A DNA stretch of 64,000 nucleotides from Prevotella melaninogenica (GCF_013267595.1 NZ_CP054011.1:1874147-1938146), one strand, 5' to 3'. Counted from the first letter of the stretch, positions 54,043 through 63,002 are shown. Translations and numbers: made by a program. The notes: a model not told the origin generated them from the sequence alone.

Positions 54043-54768
54043 ATGATTTTGAAGTCAAAGGCAATTGTTTTGCGTTCTCTGAAGTTTGGTGACTCATCAC
54101 TAATAATTGATATGTTTACCGAGTTAGAGGGGCGTATTTCTTTTATAACGCGCATTCCTAAGACGGCAAAAGGGAAGATTAAGAAGCAGTATTTTCAACC
54201 GCTGACCTTACTCGACCTTGAATTTGATTACCGTCCGCGAACTTCTTTGCAGCGTATAAAGGAAGTGCGTATCCTTCGTCCTTACGGCTCTATACCTTTT
54301 GACCCTGTGAAGTCGGCTATCCTGCTCTTCCTTTCAGAATTCCTTTATTATGTTACTCGTGGTGAGCAACAGAATGCCCACCTATATAATTATGTATGTG
54401 CGAGTATGGAATGGTTGGATGAGGCTGAGCGTGATTATGCCAATTTCCATCTTGTCTTTATGATGCGTTTGAGTCGTTTCATCGGTTTCTTCCCTAATCT
54501 TGATGCCTATCAGGCGGGTGCTTGCTTTGATCTTCGCAATGCAACCTTCACTGCAAGTGCACCTCTTCATTCTGATTATCTACTCCCTGCAGATGCAGCA
54601 GGTATTAATCAGTTGATTCGTATGGACTACGAGAATATGCACCTTTTCCGTCTATCTCGTCACGATCGCAATCGTATTTCAGATATCGTATTGCATTACT
54701 ATCGAATCCATGTGCCTGATATGCCTGAACTAAAAAGTTTTCAGGTGATGCGCGAACTGTTTAGTTAA
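54043..54768 (+). CDS. recO: DNA repair protein RecO
   Basis: 241 residues from the ATG at 54043 (MILKSKAIVLRSLKFGDSS), the family start; the upstream in-frame ATG overlaps TATTTTTG promoter-like boxes. RecO loads RecA on gapped DNA with RecR. The N-terminal OB fold and the helical C-terminal part (AILLFLSEFLYYVTRGE, FHLVFMMRLSRFIGFFPNL) are visible. The zinc-finger Cys found in many RecO proteins are absent, as is usual in Bacteroidetes. It is divergent from tRNA-Glu. Confidence 0.92.
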   Translation: MILKSKAIVLRSLKFGDSSLIIDMFTELEGRISFITRIPKTAKGKIKKQYFQPLTLLDLEFDYRPRTSLQRIKEVRILRPYGSIPFDPVKSAILLFLSEFLYYVTRGEQQNAHLYNYVCASMEWLDEAERDYANFHLVFMMRLSRFIGFFPNLDAYQAGACFDLRNATFTASAPLHSDYLLPADAAGINQLIRMDYENMHLFRLSRHDRNRISDIVLHYYRIHVPDMPELKSFQVMRELFS

Positions 54769-54852
54769 GGTGCTTTACGATGTTATTTAGGTGTTAATAA
54801 ATGCTCCTATAATGACCGTATATTATACTTATAGATAGTCTTTATCAAATTA

Positions 54853-54940
54853 TTTTCATGAAAAAAAATATTTTTCTTCATGAAAAGAAATATTTATCTT
54901 CATGAAAATAATTTCTTTTTTTCATGATAATAATTCAAGA
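54853..54940. repeat. 22-bp-period array, TTTTCATGAAA family (copy 3)
   Basis: CATG centres at 54857, 54879, 54901 and 54923, exactly 22 bp apart. It lies between recO and the promoter region of the YeiH-type gene (TACTTTTG at 54969-54976). Confidence 0.9.
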
Positions 54941-55027
54941 TTGGTATTTTGTTGCTTGTTTTTTTTATTACTTTTGTGGACTTGAAGCATGAAAATTCAA
55001 ACTTAACCTATTATATAATATAAGTTT

Positions 55028-56062
55028 ATGAAGTTAACAGAACAGCGTAGTAGTATGCTTCATGGTGTACTGCTGATTACTTTGTTTGCTTGTGCAGCAT
55101 TCTATATCGGTGATATGGGATGGGTGAAAGCACTTTCGTTGAGTCCGATGGTCGTTGGTATCATCTTGGGTATGCTTTATGCCAATAGCCTTCGCAATAA
55201 TCTTCCTGAAACGTGGGTGCCGGGTATTGCCTTTTGTGCGAAACGTGTGTTGCGGTTTGGTATTATTCTTTATGGTTTTCGTTTGACCTTTCAAGACGTG
55301 GTGGCAGTGGGCTTCCCTGCTATTATTGTGGATGCAATTATTGTATGTGGAACGATTCTCTTAGGTGTTTTGGTCGGTAGACTCTTGAAGATGGACCGCA
55401 GTATAGCTCTTTTGGCAGCTTGTGGAAGTGGTATCTGTGGAGCCGCTGCGGTGTTAGGTGTCGACGGAGCTATTCGTCCGAAGCCTTATAAGACGGCTGT
55501 AGCGGTAGCGACGGTGGTAATCTTCGGTACACTTTCAATGTTCCTTTATCCGATTCTTTATCGTGCAGGTGTCTTTGATTTATCACCCGATGCAATGGGA
55601 ATCTTTGCAGGGTCTACGATTCATGAGGTGGCTCATGTCGTCGGTGCAGGTAATGCCATGGGTGCTGCAGTGAGCAATTCTGCGATTATCGTTAAGATGA
55701 TTCGTGTGATGATGTTGGTACCTGTGTTGTTGGTTATAGCCTTCTTTGTTGCAAAGAATGTTGCTGAGCGAGACGATGAGGCTGGCGGTAGTCGTAAGAT
55801 AAACATCCCTTGGTTTGCGATTCTCTTCCTTGTGGTCATCGGTTTCAACTCATTGAACTTACTTCCAAAAGAACTTGTCGACTTTATCAATACCCTCGAT
55901 ACCTTCCTTCTCACCATGGCTATGTCTGCGCTCGGTGCTGAAACGAGTATTGATAAGTTTAAGAAAGCAGGTTTTAAGCCTTTCCTCTTGGCAGCAATTC
56001 TATGGTGCTGGCTGATCGGTGGAGGTTATTGCTTGGCAAAGTATTTGGTGCCTATGCTTTAG
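55028..56062 (+). CDS. YeiH/UPF0324-family inner-membrane transporter
   Basis: 344 residues with about 10 membrane segments. Family motifs include SPMVVGIILGMLYAN, ACGSGICGAAAVLG and AGSTIHEVAHVVGAG. Members are annotated as putative sulfate exporters, but the substrate is not firmly established. It is a single gene preceded by a 22-bp array and followed by a terminator. Confidence 0.9.
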   Translation: MKLTEQRSSMLHGVLLITLFACAAFYIGDMGWVKALSLSPMVVGIILGMLYANSLRNNLPETWVPGIAFCAKRVLRFGIILYGFRLTFQDVVAVGFPAIIVDAIIVCGTILLGVLVGRLLKMDRSIALLAACGSGICGAAAVLGVDGAIRPKPYKTAVAVATVVIFGTLSMFLYPILYRAGVFDLSPDAMGIFAGSTIHEVAHVVGAGNAMGAAVSNSAIIVKMIRVMMLVPVLLVIAFFVAKNVAERDDEAGGSRKINIPWFAILFLVVIGFNSLNLLPKELVDFINTLDTFLLTMAMSALGAETSIDKFKKAGFKPFLLAAILWCWLIGGGYCLAKYLVPML

Positions 56063-56167
56063 TTTATGGTGAGAAGTGTTAGATGTTGAGGACCTGTTTT
56101 AGTTTAGTATATTTGAATACGCTTATTCTTTATAAGTAACAAGCTTTTGTGTTGTACAGAAGGAAAT

Positions 56168-56206
56168 AAGAAAACGGCTACTTATTTAATGGGGTAGTCG
56201 TTTTCT
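56168..56206 (+). terminator. Terminator after the YeiH-type gene
   Basis: AGAAAACGGCTAC pairs with GTAGTCGTTTTCT with one mismatch, and is T-rich on both strands. It may also serve the convergent genes. Confidence 0.75.
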
Positions 56207-56246
56207 TATATGTATAGTTACAAGTTAAATATTTAACAAAATGTAC

Positions 56247-56666
56247 TTACTTTAGATATTCAATTTCAACATTTCTATCATACATATGTAGCACACATTT
56301 TTCAACTTGTTCATTTTTGAGGAAGATAGTCAGTCCATAGTTTTGCCCATCGAAGTCAATCCAACCAAATGGGGACATAGCTTGAAGAGGGTAGCCTCTC
56401 AATACAATTTTGTTATCAGACTGGCTAATTACTCTCATTGGTTTTGGAGCCATCTGCACGTTGTTTTGCCAAACTGGGTGCATGCCGTCCAAGTTGTAGA
56501 TAGTAACGATATATCCATCATCGCTAACAATTTTATAACCGCTACATCCACTTATATTTGGTTCAACTTTCACAGCACGTTTGGCACCGCCATGGGGACC
56601 AGAAATATGAATGCCATCTTGGTATCTTATATGATCGGAAGATTCAAATAAAAAATTCAAATCCAT
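56247..56666 (-). CDS. Small soluble protein of unknown function, possible immunity protein
   Basis: 139 residues, no signal peptide. The start (MDLNFLFESSDHIRYQDGIHISGPHGGAKRAVKVE) is rich in Gly/His, followed by beta-type segments (YKIVSDDGYIVTIYNLDG and FGWIDFDGQNYGLTIFL). I do not recognise a named domain. It follows the next-listed gene by 10 bp on the same strand. Small paired genes of this kind are often immunity or regulatory partners of secreted toxins, but no toxin gene is present. Confidence 0.75.
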   Translation of the reverse strand: MDLNFLFESSDHIRYQDGIHISGPHGGAKRAVKVEPNISGCSGYKIVSDDGYIVTIYNLDGMHPVWQNNVQMAPKPMRVISQSDNKIVLRGYPLQAMSPFGWIDFDGQNYGLTIFLKNEQVEKCVLHMYDRNVEIEYLK

Positions 56667-56676
56667 AAGAATTGGT

Positions 56677-57045
56677 TTATATCTTTGCTAATAATTTTAA
56701 CTGACCTGTATGTAGAATTCCAAACAATCTCTCCATAAAATCATCAAGTTCAGGAGTATGATCAATAAACATTTCTGTAGCCAGCCAAATAGTTTCATCA
56801 TCAAAGAAAAAAGCTTTAATACACTTTATTTCTTTGTTAAGTTCATTACAAACCTCCAAGCCATGTTGTTTTTCAGAAGGGTTATTTAGAGTATAAACAC
56901 CTGGCATAAGAATCTGAAGGTAACTGTTATCCCCAGTATTGTTGCCAATAATGAAATTACCACCCTGATGTTTAAAAGTAATTCCAAATGGTTCAACACT
57001 AAATCGATAGCCATTGTTTTGTAACCACTCTTTGAAAATTTCCAT
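56677..57045 (-). CDS. Small YbjN-like protein of unknown function
   Basis: 122 residues, soluble. The pattern (MEIFKEWLQNNGYRFSVEPFGITFKHQGGNFIIG..., then a basic helix and LDDFMERLFGIL) resembles YbjN/type III chaperone-like folds, that is a two-helix sandwich on a beta sheet. The similarity is weak. It is first of a two-gene unit, with a good promoter about 270 bp upstream and a strongly structured leader between them. Confidence 0.7.
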   Translation of the reverse strand: MEIFKEWLQNNGYRFSVEPFGITFKHQGGNFIIGNNTGDNSYLQILMPGVYTLNNPSEKQHGLEVCNELNKEIKCIKAFFFDDETIWLATEMFIDHTPELDDFMERLFGILHTGQLKLLAKI

Positions 57046-57102
57046 ATAGATATTCTCTCTGCCTATCCAGTTCCTCTCGGCTTTAATTTGTTTAGATTTA
57101 TG

Positions 57103-57274
57103 AGAAGCGTGGAACTGACTAAGTCCACGTCTAAGTCGGAGGTCGTAGGAAAAACCTTATCCAGAGAATGGAGATAGCAGTCCCACGCCTATGCGTGAGA
57201 ACCACTATGCTGTCTCTCTGGATTAAGTCTTGAATTTCCTACGTTCCCGACTTGGAGATGAGCATAACGCTTCT
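57103..57274 (-). ncRNA. Strongly structured leader or stand-alone RNA, about 170 nt
   Basis: Nested stems, given on the plus strand: 57103-57110 with 57267-57274 (8 bp); 57130-57139 with 57247-57256 (10 bp, one G-T); 57144-57152 with 57235-57243 (9 bp); 57156-57167 with 57215-57227 (12 bp, one bulge); 57173-57179 with 57208-57214 (7 bp, one G-T); and apical CACGC/GCGTG (57184-57197). A competing hairpin, CGTGGA/TCCACG (57108-57129), excludes part of the closing stem. A minus-strand promoter at 57344-57313 would transcribe it as the leader of the gene at 57045. The two G-T pairs fit the plus strand slightly better, so the strand is not settled. Confidence 0.6.
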
Positions 57275-57312
57275 TGTTCTTAAAAAGTATTGTGTTCTGA
57301 AAGAACACCTTG

Positions 57313-57344
57313 CAAAAATAGTAAAAAGTTCTTAAATCTACAAA
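57313..57344 (-). promoter_or_regulatory. Promoter of the structured leader and downstream two-gene unit
   Basis: Minus strand TTTG (57344-57341), exactly 20 bp and TATTTTTG (57320-57313). Confidence 0.75.
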
Positions 57345-57531
57345 TGTATTGTCTGTTTTTTTTAAAAGTACTTTAGAATCTTATGTAACATGATTACAAC
57401 AAGAGAAAATCTATTTGGTGTCTCTGAGAGCACAGGTTTTACTTAGTAGTTTGGTGTAGATGAAGTGCGCATCTGAGGGAACATGTTTTGGTTAGATGTT
57501 GAATGATATATAGGAGAATAATTACCATCTT

Positions 57532-57597
57532 CTACAAATGTGCGAAGGCTTAGCACGTTATGTGCGGACGCCTAACACATGTGGTGCGGAGGCTTAA
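57532..57597. repeat. 22-bp-period array, CACC/GGTG family (copy 4)
   Basis: Units start at 57532 (partial, ending ATGTGCG), 57554 (CACGTTATGTGCG) and 57576 (CACATGTGGTGCG), 22 bp apart. The gap 57346-57694 holds no gene that I can see. Confidence 0.8.
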
Positions 57598-57694
57598 TAA
57601 GAAAGTATATAAGGGTAAAGAGACTAATAGAAAGGCTGCCTTTTCCCCAAAGGGAAGGGGTTATTCTTCTTATAACGAAGAAGGTTGATGAATC

Positions 57695-57731
57695 AAAAAA
57701 GGCTGAACTTCTTTCGGAGTTCAGCCTTTTC
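57695..57731 (-). terminator. Terminator of ftsZ (minus strand)
   Basis: AAAAGGCTGAACT pairs with AGTTCAGCCTTTT around TCTTTCGG. The minus strand continues with a T run. Confidence 0.9.
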
Positions 57732-57749
57732 TTATTTTTGATATAACTA

Positions 57750-59078
57750 TTATACGAAGCTAATAACGCCTTCAACAGCGCCTTCATTGCTTTCGTTTTC
57801 TTCATTATCTTGCTCAGGATTACTGATGCGCTTAATGTCCTTAATCATCTGCTTGGTACGCTTATAGGTTGGTGTGTTCTCTACAGCAAGGATAACATCC
57901 TCGTTGTCGAGTTCATCCGCAGTAAAGCGATAGATGTGTGGACGATGCTTGTATTGTGAGCTGTTGTTGTCCTTATAGAAACGATCACGACGGTCACGAC
58001 GCTCTGCAGCCTTCTCCTCTTCCTCTGCCTGACGTGCTGCATCCTCTTGTGTCTGCTTCTTGATATGGCTACCCATACCGTCAACATCCTCGATACCGAA
58101 GCCCGTTGCAAGGATAGTAACCTTCACCTTCTTGTCGAGTTCAGGGTCAATAGCAAGTCCCCATTTCAACTCGAAGTCTGCACTGAAGTGGTTCATGAAC
58201 TCTGTCACATCGCCCATTTCCTCCATTGTCAGACCCGAGTTGTCCTTGTCGTCAGTGTTGAAGTTGATAGAGAGTAGAATCTTCTTTGACTTGTAGACAT
58301 CGTTGTCGTTGAGTAATGGTGAGTTGAGTGCGTCCTCAATCGCCTGCTTCACACGACCTTCACCCTCACCATAACCGGTTGACATGATAGCTACACCACC
58401 ATCTTTGAGGACTGTCTTTACATCGTTGAAGTCGAGGTTCATAATACCATGAACGGTGATAATCTCTGCAATACTCTTGGCAGCCACACTCAGTGTGTCG
58501 TCAGCCTTGCGGAAACCATTGAGCAAACTTAGTTCAGGATAAATCTCGCGGAGACGTTCGTTGTTGATAACGAGCAGCGCATCGACGTGCTTTGCCATTT
58601 CTTCAACGCCATCCAACGCCTGGTCTATCTTCTTAGCTCCCTCGAAACGGAAAGGAATTGTAACGATACCCACGGTGAGAATGCCCAATTCTTTGCTGAC
58701 ACGTGCGATGACAGGTGCTGCACCAGTACCCGTACCACCACCCATACCAGCGGTGATAAATGCCATCTTCGTACCATCGTTGAGCATGTGCTTAATATCC
58801 TCTATAGTCTCTTCAGCAGCCTGACGTGCACGCTCAGGACGGTTTCCAGCACCTAATCCTTCCTTACCCAATTGCAGATGAACAGGAACAGGAGAGTCGT
58901 TGAGTGCTTGCGCATCCGTGTTGCAGAGTACGAAGGTTACGTCGTGGATACCTTCTTTGTACATGTGGTTTACGGCGTTACCACCACCACCGCCGACACC
59001 AATGACCTTGATGATGCTATCAGCTACATCGCCGTCACCGAAGTCTAATATATCCATTTTATTATTGTTGTCTGCCAT
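57750..59078 (-). CDS. ftsZ: Cell division GTPase FtsZ
   Basis: 442 residues. The tubulin homologue that forms the Z ring. The GTP-binding loop GGGTGTGAAPV, the N-terminal IKVIGVGGGGGNAVNHM and the synergy-loop region (NFNTD) are clear. A charged linker (about 345-390, AARQAEEEEKAAERRDRRDR) leads to a conserved-peptide-like ENTPTYKR at about 402. Unlike most FtsZ proteins the chain continues with about 35 acidic residues (NPEQDNEENESNEG) to a hydrophobic end, VEGVISFV. It is last in the murG-murC-ftsQ-ftsA-ftsZ order. Confidence 0.97.
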   Translation of the reverse strand: MADNNNKMDILDFGDGDVADSIIKVIGVGGGGGNAVNHMYKEGIHDVTFVLCNTDAQALNDSPVPVHLQLGKEGLGAGNRPERARQAAEETIEDIKHMLNDGTKMAFITAGMGGGTGTGAAPVIARVSKELGILTVGIVTIPFRFEGAKKIDQALDGVEEMAKHVDALLVINNERLREIYPELSLLNGFRKADDTLSVAAKSIAEIITVHGIMNLDFNDVKTVLKDGGVAIMSTGYGEGEGRVKQAIEDALNSPLLNDNDVYKSKKILLSINFNTDDKDNSGLTMEEMGDVTEFMNHFSADFELKWGLAIDPELDKKVKVTILATGFGIEDVDGMGSHIKKQTQEDAARQAEEEEKAAERRDRRDRFYKDNNSSQYKHRPHIYRFTADELDNEDVILAVENTPTYKRTKQMIKDIKRISNPEQDNEENESNEGAVEGVISFV

Positions 59079-59134
59079 AACAGTATGTTGTCTATGATTA
59101 TTTCCTATGTTCTTTTTATGTGTGAGCTGTTGGA

Positions 59135-60595
59135 TTATTCTTCATCCTCACTCATAATGGTTTTTCCGAACTCTTTCACCTTACGTGAGAATTTGTTCCA
59201 GAAGCTATTGCGACGCTTCTCCTCTTCGAGTTCGCGCTCTCTTGCTTCCTCTTCCTCACGCAGCTTGCGCTCTTCCTCTTCACGTTTGCGACGCTCAGCT
59301 TCAGCTTTCTTCTTCTCTTCTGGTGTTGGAACAATACCTTTTCCTTGTCTTGTTGTAGACGATGGAGTATAAGGCTGCTGCTGTTGATCAATAGGAGTTG
59401 CCACTGCAATGTCTTCGTTGTTGAAGAGATTGCTCTGTGCAGGGTTGTATTCTTGTCCAGCACAGTTCATCTCACCCTTGATAAGCAAACCGAGAATTGT
59501 GTTCATGTCACCATTCTTAGCTGTGATATCTGCATTGCTTGAAGCGATGGTATGTGTAACGAAGTTTGCTTTGCGAATCTTGTCGATATGTGTGGTATTG
59601 CGAATACAGCGTTCAATGTTCTTTAAATTCATACCACCACCAGTGAGAATGATACCGCCAAGAAGTTTGTCGGCATAGTCAGATGGTACCTGACACCATA
59701 CATTCTCAACGATTTCACCAATACGTGCCTCAACGATTTCAATGAACTTACGGCTCTCTACGGTACGTTCTGGGTCTATAGAGTATTTTAATGTATTGTC
59801 GATATCGTTATTTTCAGTGAAAGCAGAACCATACTTAAGCTTCATCGCCTCAGCATCCTTCTCTTCCATTTGTAGGCTGGCAATGTCCTTTGTAATATTA
59901 TTACCCCCCAATGGAATAACAGCCAAGTGACGGAGAATGTTCTTGTAATATACAGAAACTGTTGTTGTGTCAGCACCGAAGTCAACCAATACACAACCTC
60001 CACGTTTCTCAGCTTCGCTCAATACGGCATCAGCCAAGGCCAAAGGGGCAAGGTACATCTCGGCAATAGAGATGCCAGACTTCTCAAAGCAGTTGTTGAG
60101 GTTATCATAGAAAGCCTTGCGCCAAAGGATATTAAGGAAGTTACCCTCCAAGCGAGTGGCTTTGATACCTACCGGGTCGAGAACAAACTGGTTGTCAACC
60201 TTATACTCCTGTGTGGCAGCATCGAGAATCTCCTGGTCAGGATAAGTCATATTGCGGTTGGCATCCATTAACTCATTAATCATATCTGAGGTAATGATGG
60301 TATCAGTAGGCAAATCCTTTACGATAACGTTGCGAACGCTTCGTATAGATTGTCCTCCCACGCCTACATAGACCTGAGAAATCTCATACTTCAGTTGTTT
60401 TCTTAGTTTGTTGATGATGCCAGTGAGGCACTGTCCGGTCTTGTCGATGTTGTAAACGACACCCTTGCGAATACACTGTGTAGCGTCTTCCTTTACAACA
60501 GCAAGCACGGAGATACTGCCGTCAAGATTCTTTTTGCCAGCGATTCCCGTAATCTTTGATGAGCCTAATTCAATGGCTACTATGAACTCTGCCAT
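59135..60595 (-). CDS. ftsA: Cell division protein FtsA
   Basis: 486 residues. The actin-like protein that anchors FtsZ to the membrane. The ATPase start (FIVAIELGSSKITGIAG), VDFGADTTTVSVY and GIILTGGGMNLKNIE are visible. After the core, a linker with a Gln/Pro-rich part and about 40 Glu/Arg/Lys-rich residues (likely a single charged helix) precedes the C-terminal amphipathic helix (SFWNKFSRKVKEFGKTIM) that should insert into the membrane. It is 56 bp upstream of ftsZ. Confidence 0.96.
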   Translation of the reverse strand: MAEFIVAIELGSSKITGIAGKKNLDGSISVLAVVKEDATQCIRKGVVYNIDKTGQCLTGIINKLRKQLKYEISQVYVGVGGQSIRSVRNVIVKDLPTDTIITSDMINELMDANRNMTYPDQEILDAATQEYKVDNQFVLDPVGIKATRLEGNFLNILWRKAFYDNLNNCFEKSGISIAEMYLAPLALADAVLSEAEKRGGCVLVDFGADTTTVSVYYKNILRHLAVIPLGGNNITKDIASLQMEEKDAEAMKLKYGSAFTENNDIDNTLKYSIDPERTVESRKFIEIVEARIGEIVENVWCQVPSDYADKLLGGIILTGGGMNLKNIERCIRNTTHIDKIRKANFVTHTIASSNADITAKNGDMNTILGLLIKGEMNCAGQEYNPAQSNLFNNEDIAVATPIDQQQQPYTPSSTTRQGKGIVPTPEEKKKAEAERRKREEEERKLREEEEARERELEEEKRRNSFWNKFSRKVKEFGKTIMSEDEE

Positions 60596-60645
60596 ATTCG
60601 TTAAGTATTATGTTCCTTATTTTATATTCTCTAAAATGATATTTT

Positions 60646-61584
60646 TTATTCCGTAAGTCCTGCAGAGGCATCTTCTTGCCGTTTCACTTCCTTACGGGCT
60701 TTATCTCTTTCCTCCTCTTCTGTACGTTGTACGTCTTCTACTTGTTCAGACTGAGCCTTCTTAAGCAATGCATCCTCTTCTTCTTTCTCGGCTTTCTCAT
60801 CACGTTTCTTACAGATGATTTGGTTGTCGAATTCTATGTCGATGTAAGAGTATTTGTTCCAACCAGCTTGTGAAAGACCATATCGATAGAACTTCTCTAA
60901 GCGTGACAACTTCTTTTTAACGAAGATATTTATATCATGCTTACGCTTCCATGGACCATTGTTTTTAGGCAAGTAACCCATGAAGATGATATGATTACCG
61001 ACACGTGGTACTAACTCAATGCCTCTGTCTGGTAAGACATTAATCTGCTCTATTTGGTTCAGCCATAGTGGTTCAGCACTGATAGCCTTGGCAAGAGGAG
61101 CAATATAAAGGCGTGCGAAGTTATTGTCTATATTGCCAGTTGCAATGATCAAGTCGCTGGTGTACTTAGAGTTTGGGAGTATTCCTCCGTTATCATCAAG
61201 ATAATAGTCGGCTCCATTACTACTCTTAATGCGGATAATCGGCATACGTTGAGTAATATAGATGTTGACGTGTCCATCTTTTGTTTTGTAGCATTGGGCT
61301 GTATTGATGAATGGTCCCACTTTTAATGCCTCCTCAATATTGCGTGGATTGATGTCAGTTATCTTCTTATTGAGGGGATAGAGGTGGGCTTTCTCTAATA
61401 TTTGTTTGATTTCTGTAGCGGTAAGAAAGCCAGCATTGTTAGAGTCAGATATGTTGATATTCACTTTGGTGCATAGCTGTTCGCTCTCATCAGGCTTGTT
61501 CCATGAGGTAACTGCCATGATGAGATAAATAGCCAGTACAATATCCAGCGCAGTGATAATTATCTTTTTCCACTTAATGTGCAT
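60646..61584 (-). CDS. ftsQ: Cell division protein FtsQ
   Basis: 312 residues. One N-terminal membrane helix (about 8-26), then a periplasmic POTRA-like domain (LTATEIKQILEKAHLYPLNKKI) and the FtsQ beta domain. The C-terminal 60 residues are an unusual Glu/Lys-rich tail (KRDEKAEKEEEDALLKKAQ), which in this orientation is periplasmic. FtsQ links early and late division proteins. Sequence identity in this family is low, so the call also rests on its place between murC and ftsA. Confidence 0.88.
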   Translation of the reverse strand: MHIKWKKIIITALDIVLAIYLIMAVTSWNKPDESEQLCTKVNINISDSNNAGFLTATEIKQILEKAHLYPLNKKITDINPRNIEEALKVGPFINTAQCYKTKDGHVNIYITQRMPIIRIKSSNGADYYLDDNGGILPNSKYTSDLIIATGNIDNNFARLYIAPLAKAISAEPLWLNQIEQINVLPDRGIELVPRVGNHIIFMGYLPKNNGPWKRKHDINIFVKKKLSRLEKFYRYGLSQAGWNKYSYIDIEFDNQIICKKRDEKAEKEEEDALLKKAQSEQVEDVQRTEEEERDKARKEVKRQEDASAGLTE

Positions 61585-61625
61585 ATCTTCTCTCTTTTGT
61601 TTTAAGAGTTTTGCTTTCTTTCTTC

Positions 61626-63002
61626 TTATTTCTCGTTGAGTATCTTTGCAATCTCTGGGACATAATTGTCGAGATTACCGGCACCCAAAACAACCAAAAC
61701 GTCAAAGTCTCTTGACTTTACAAAGTCGAGAACATCGTCCTTTTTAATCATCTGTTTCTTAACATTAGGACTGAGGTTGTCATAGATGAGTTCGCTTGTT
61801 ACACCTGGGATCGGTTCTTCGCGAGCAGGATAAATCTCTGTCAATACCACTTCATCGAAATGACTGAGTGCCTCTGCAAACTCCTTATAGAAGTCACGTG
61901 TTCGAGTGTAGAGGTGTGGCTGGAAGATTGCAGTAACCTTCTTGTCAGCATAAAGTTCCTTAAGACTCTTTGCACTCTGTAGAATCTCCTTTGGATGATG
62001 CGCATAGTCTGAGAGGAAGACGTGGCGGTTATCCTTTATCTTGAAGTCGAAACGACGGTCAACACCACCATATGTCTTCATTCCATTGCGCAATTCTTCT
62101 GCCGTACAGCCATTGAGTTGAGCCATAGCCATTGCAGAGATACCGTTTTCAATGTTGATAGGTATGGGTTGTCCAAGCTCAATATCCTTTATGTTCTCGA
62201 TAGGAGAAAAGAAGTCAAAGGTGATTGTTCCGTTTGCAATTCGTATGTTCTCAGCGTGGAAGTCGCCTTCGTCACGGCTGTATTCATAGATTCTAACACC
62301 TTCTTGTACGTTTGGTTTCATCTCTAATCCTTTGCGGATAATGAGTGCACCTCCCTTTTGAATGAGTTCTGTATAGTGTCGGAAACTCTCAAGGTAAGCC
62401 TCTTTTGTGCCGTAGATGTCCAAGTGATCAGGGTCAGTAGAGGTGATAACGCTCATCCAAGGACGCAGCCAATGGAAAGAACGGTCGAACTCGTCTGCCT
62501 CAATCACAACAAAGTCGCTATGGTCAGAGAGGATATAATTAGTGCCATAGTTCTTGGAAATACCACCAAGGAAGGCGTTACAGTCCAAATGACTTTGGTG
62601 CATAAGGTGTGCACACATGCTGGAAGTCGTTGTCTTTCCATGTGTTCCAGCAAAGCAAAGACCCTTATGTGTTCGGGTGAGTGTGCCGAGAACCTGTGCA
62701 CGTTTCTGAATCTCAAAGCCATTCTCACGGAAGTAAACCAGCTCAGCGTGGTTAGAAGGGATGGCAGGTGTGTAGATTACCAACGTTGATGCTGGTTCTT
62801 TGCACGCTGCAGGGATGAGTTGAACATTCTCCTCATAATGAATGTCCATTCCTTCTTTCTCCAAAGTGTGGGTAAGTTCAGATGGAGTTTTATCGTAACC
62901 CGCTACTTTCAATCCTTTATGAAGGAAATAACGAGCAATAGCACTCATGCCGATGCCACCTGCACCTACGAAGTAAACTGATTTAATATCTTTGAGTTCC
63001 AT
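61626..63002 (-). CDS. murC: UDP-N-acetylmuramate--L-alanine ligase
   Basis: 458 residues. It adds L-Ala to UDP-MurNAc in cytoplasmic peptidoglycan precursor synthesis. The UDP-binding start (VYFVGAGGIGMSAIARYF), the ATP loop GTHGKTTT (119-126) and IEADEFDRSF are typical of MurC; YAHHPKEI marks the C-terminal domain. It is transcribed after murG with an 89-bp gap. Confidence 0.97.
   Translation of the reverse strand: MELKDIKSVYFVGAGGIGMSAIARYFLHKGLKVAGYDKTPSELTHTLEKEGMDIHYEENVQLIPAACKEPASTLVIYTPAIPSNHAELVYFRENGFEIQKRAQVLGTLTRTHKGLCFAGTHGKTTTSSMCAHLMHQSHLDCNAFLGGISKNYGTNYILSDHSDFVVIEADEFDRSFHWLRPWMSVITSTDPDHLDIYGTKEAYLESFRHYTELIQKGGALIIRKGLEMKPNVQEGVRIYEYSRDEGDFHAENIRIANGTITFDFFSPIENIKDIELGQPIPINIENGISAMAMAQLNGCTAEELRNGMKTYGGVDRRFDFKIKDNRHVFLSDYAHHPKEILQSAKSLKELYADKKVTAIFQPHLYTRTRDFYKEFAEALSHFDEVVLTEIYPAREEPIPGVTSELIYDNLSPNVKKQMIKKDDVLDFVKSRDFDVLVVLGAGNLDNYVPEIAKILNEK

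Noticed and set aside
57103..57274. Integron attC site or ends of an insertion sequence
   Set aside because: No GTTRRRY core, no integrase and no transposase nearby; the nested stems next to a promoter fit an RNA structure better.
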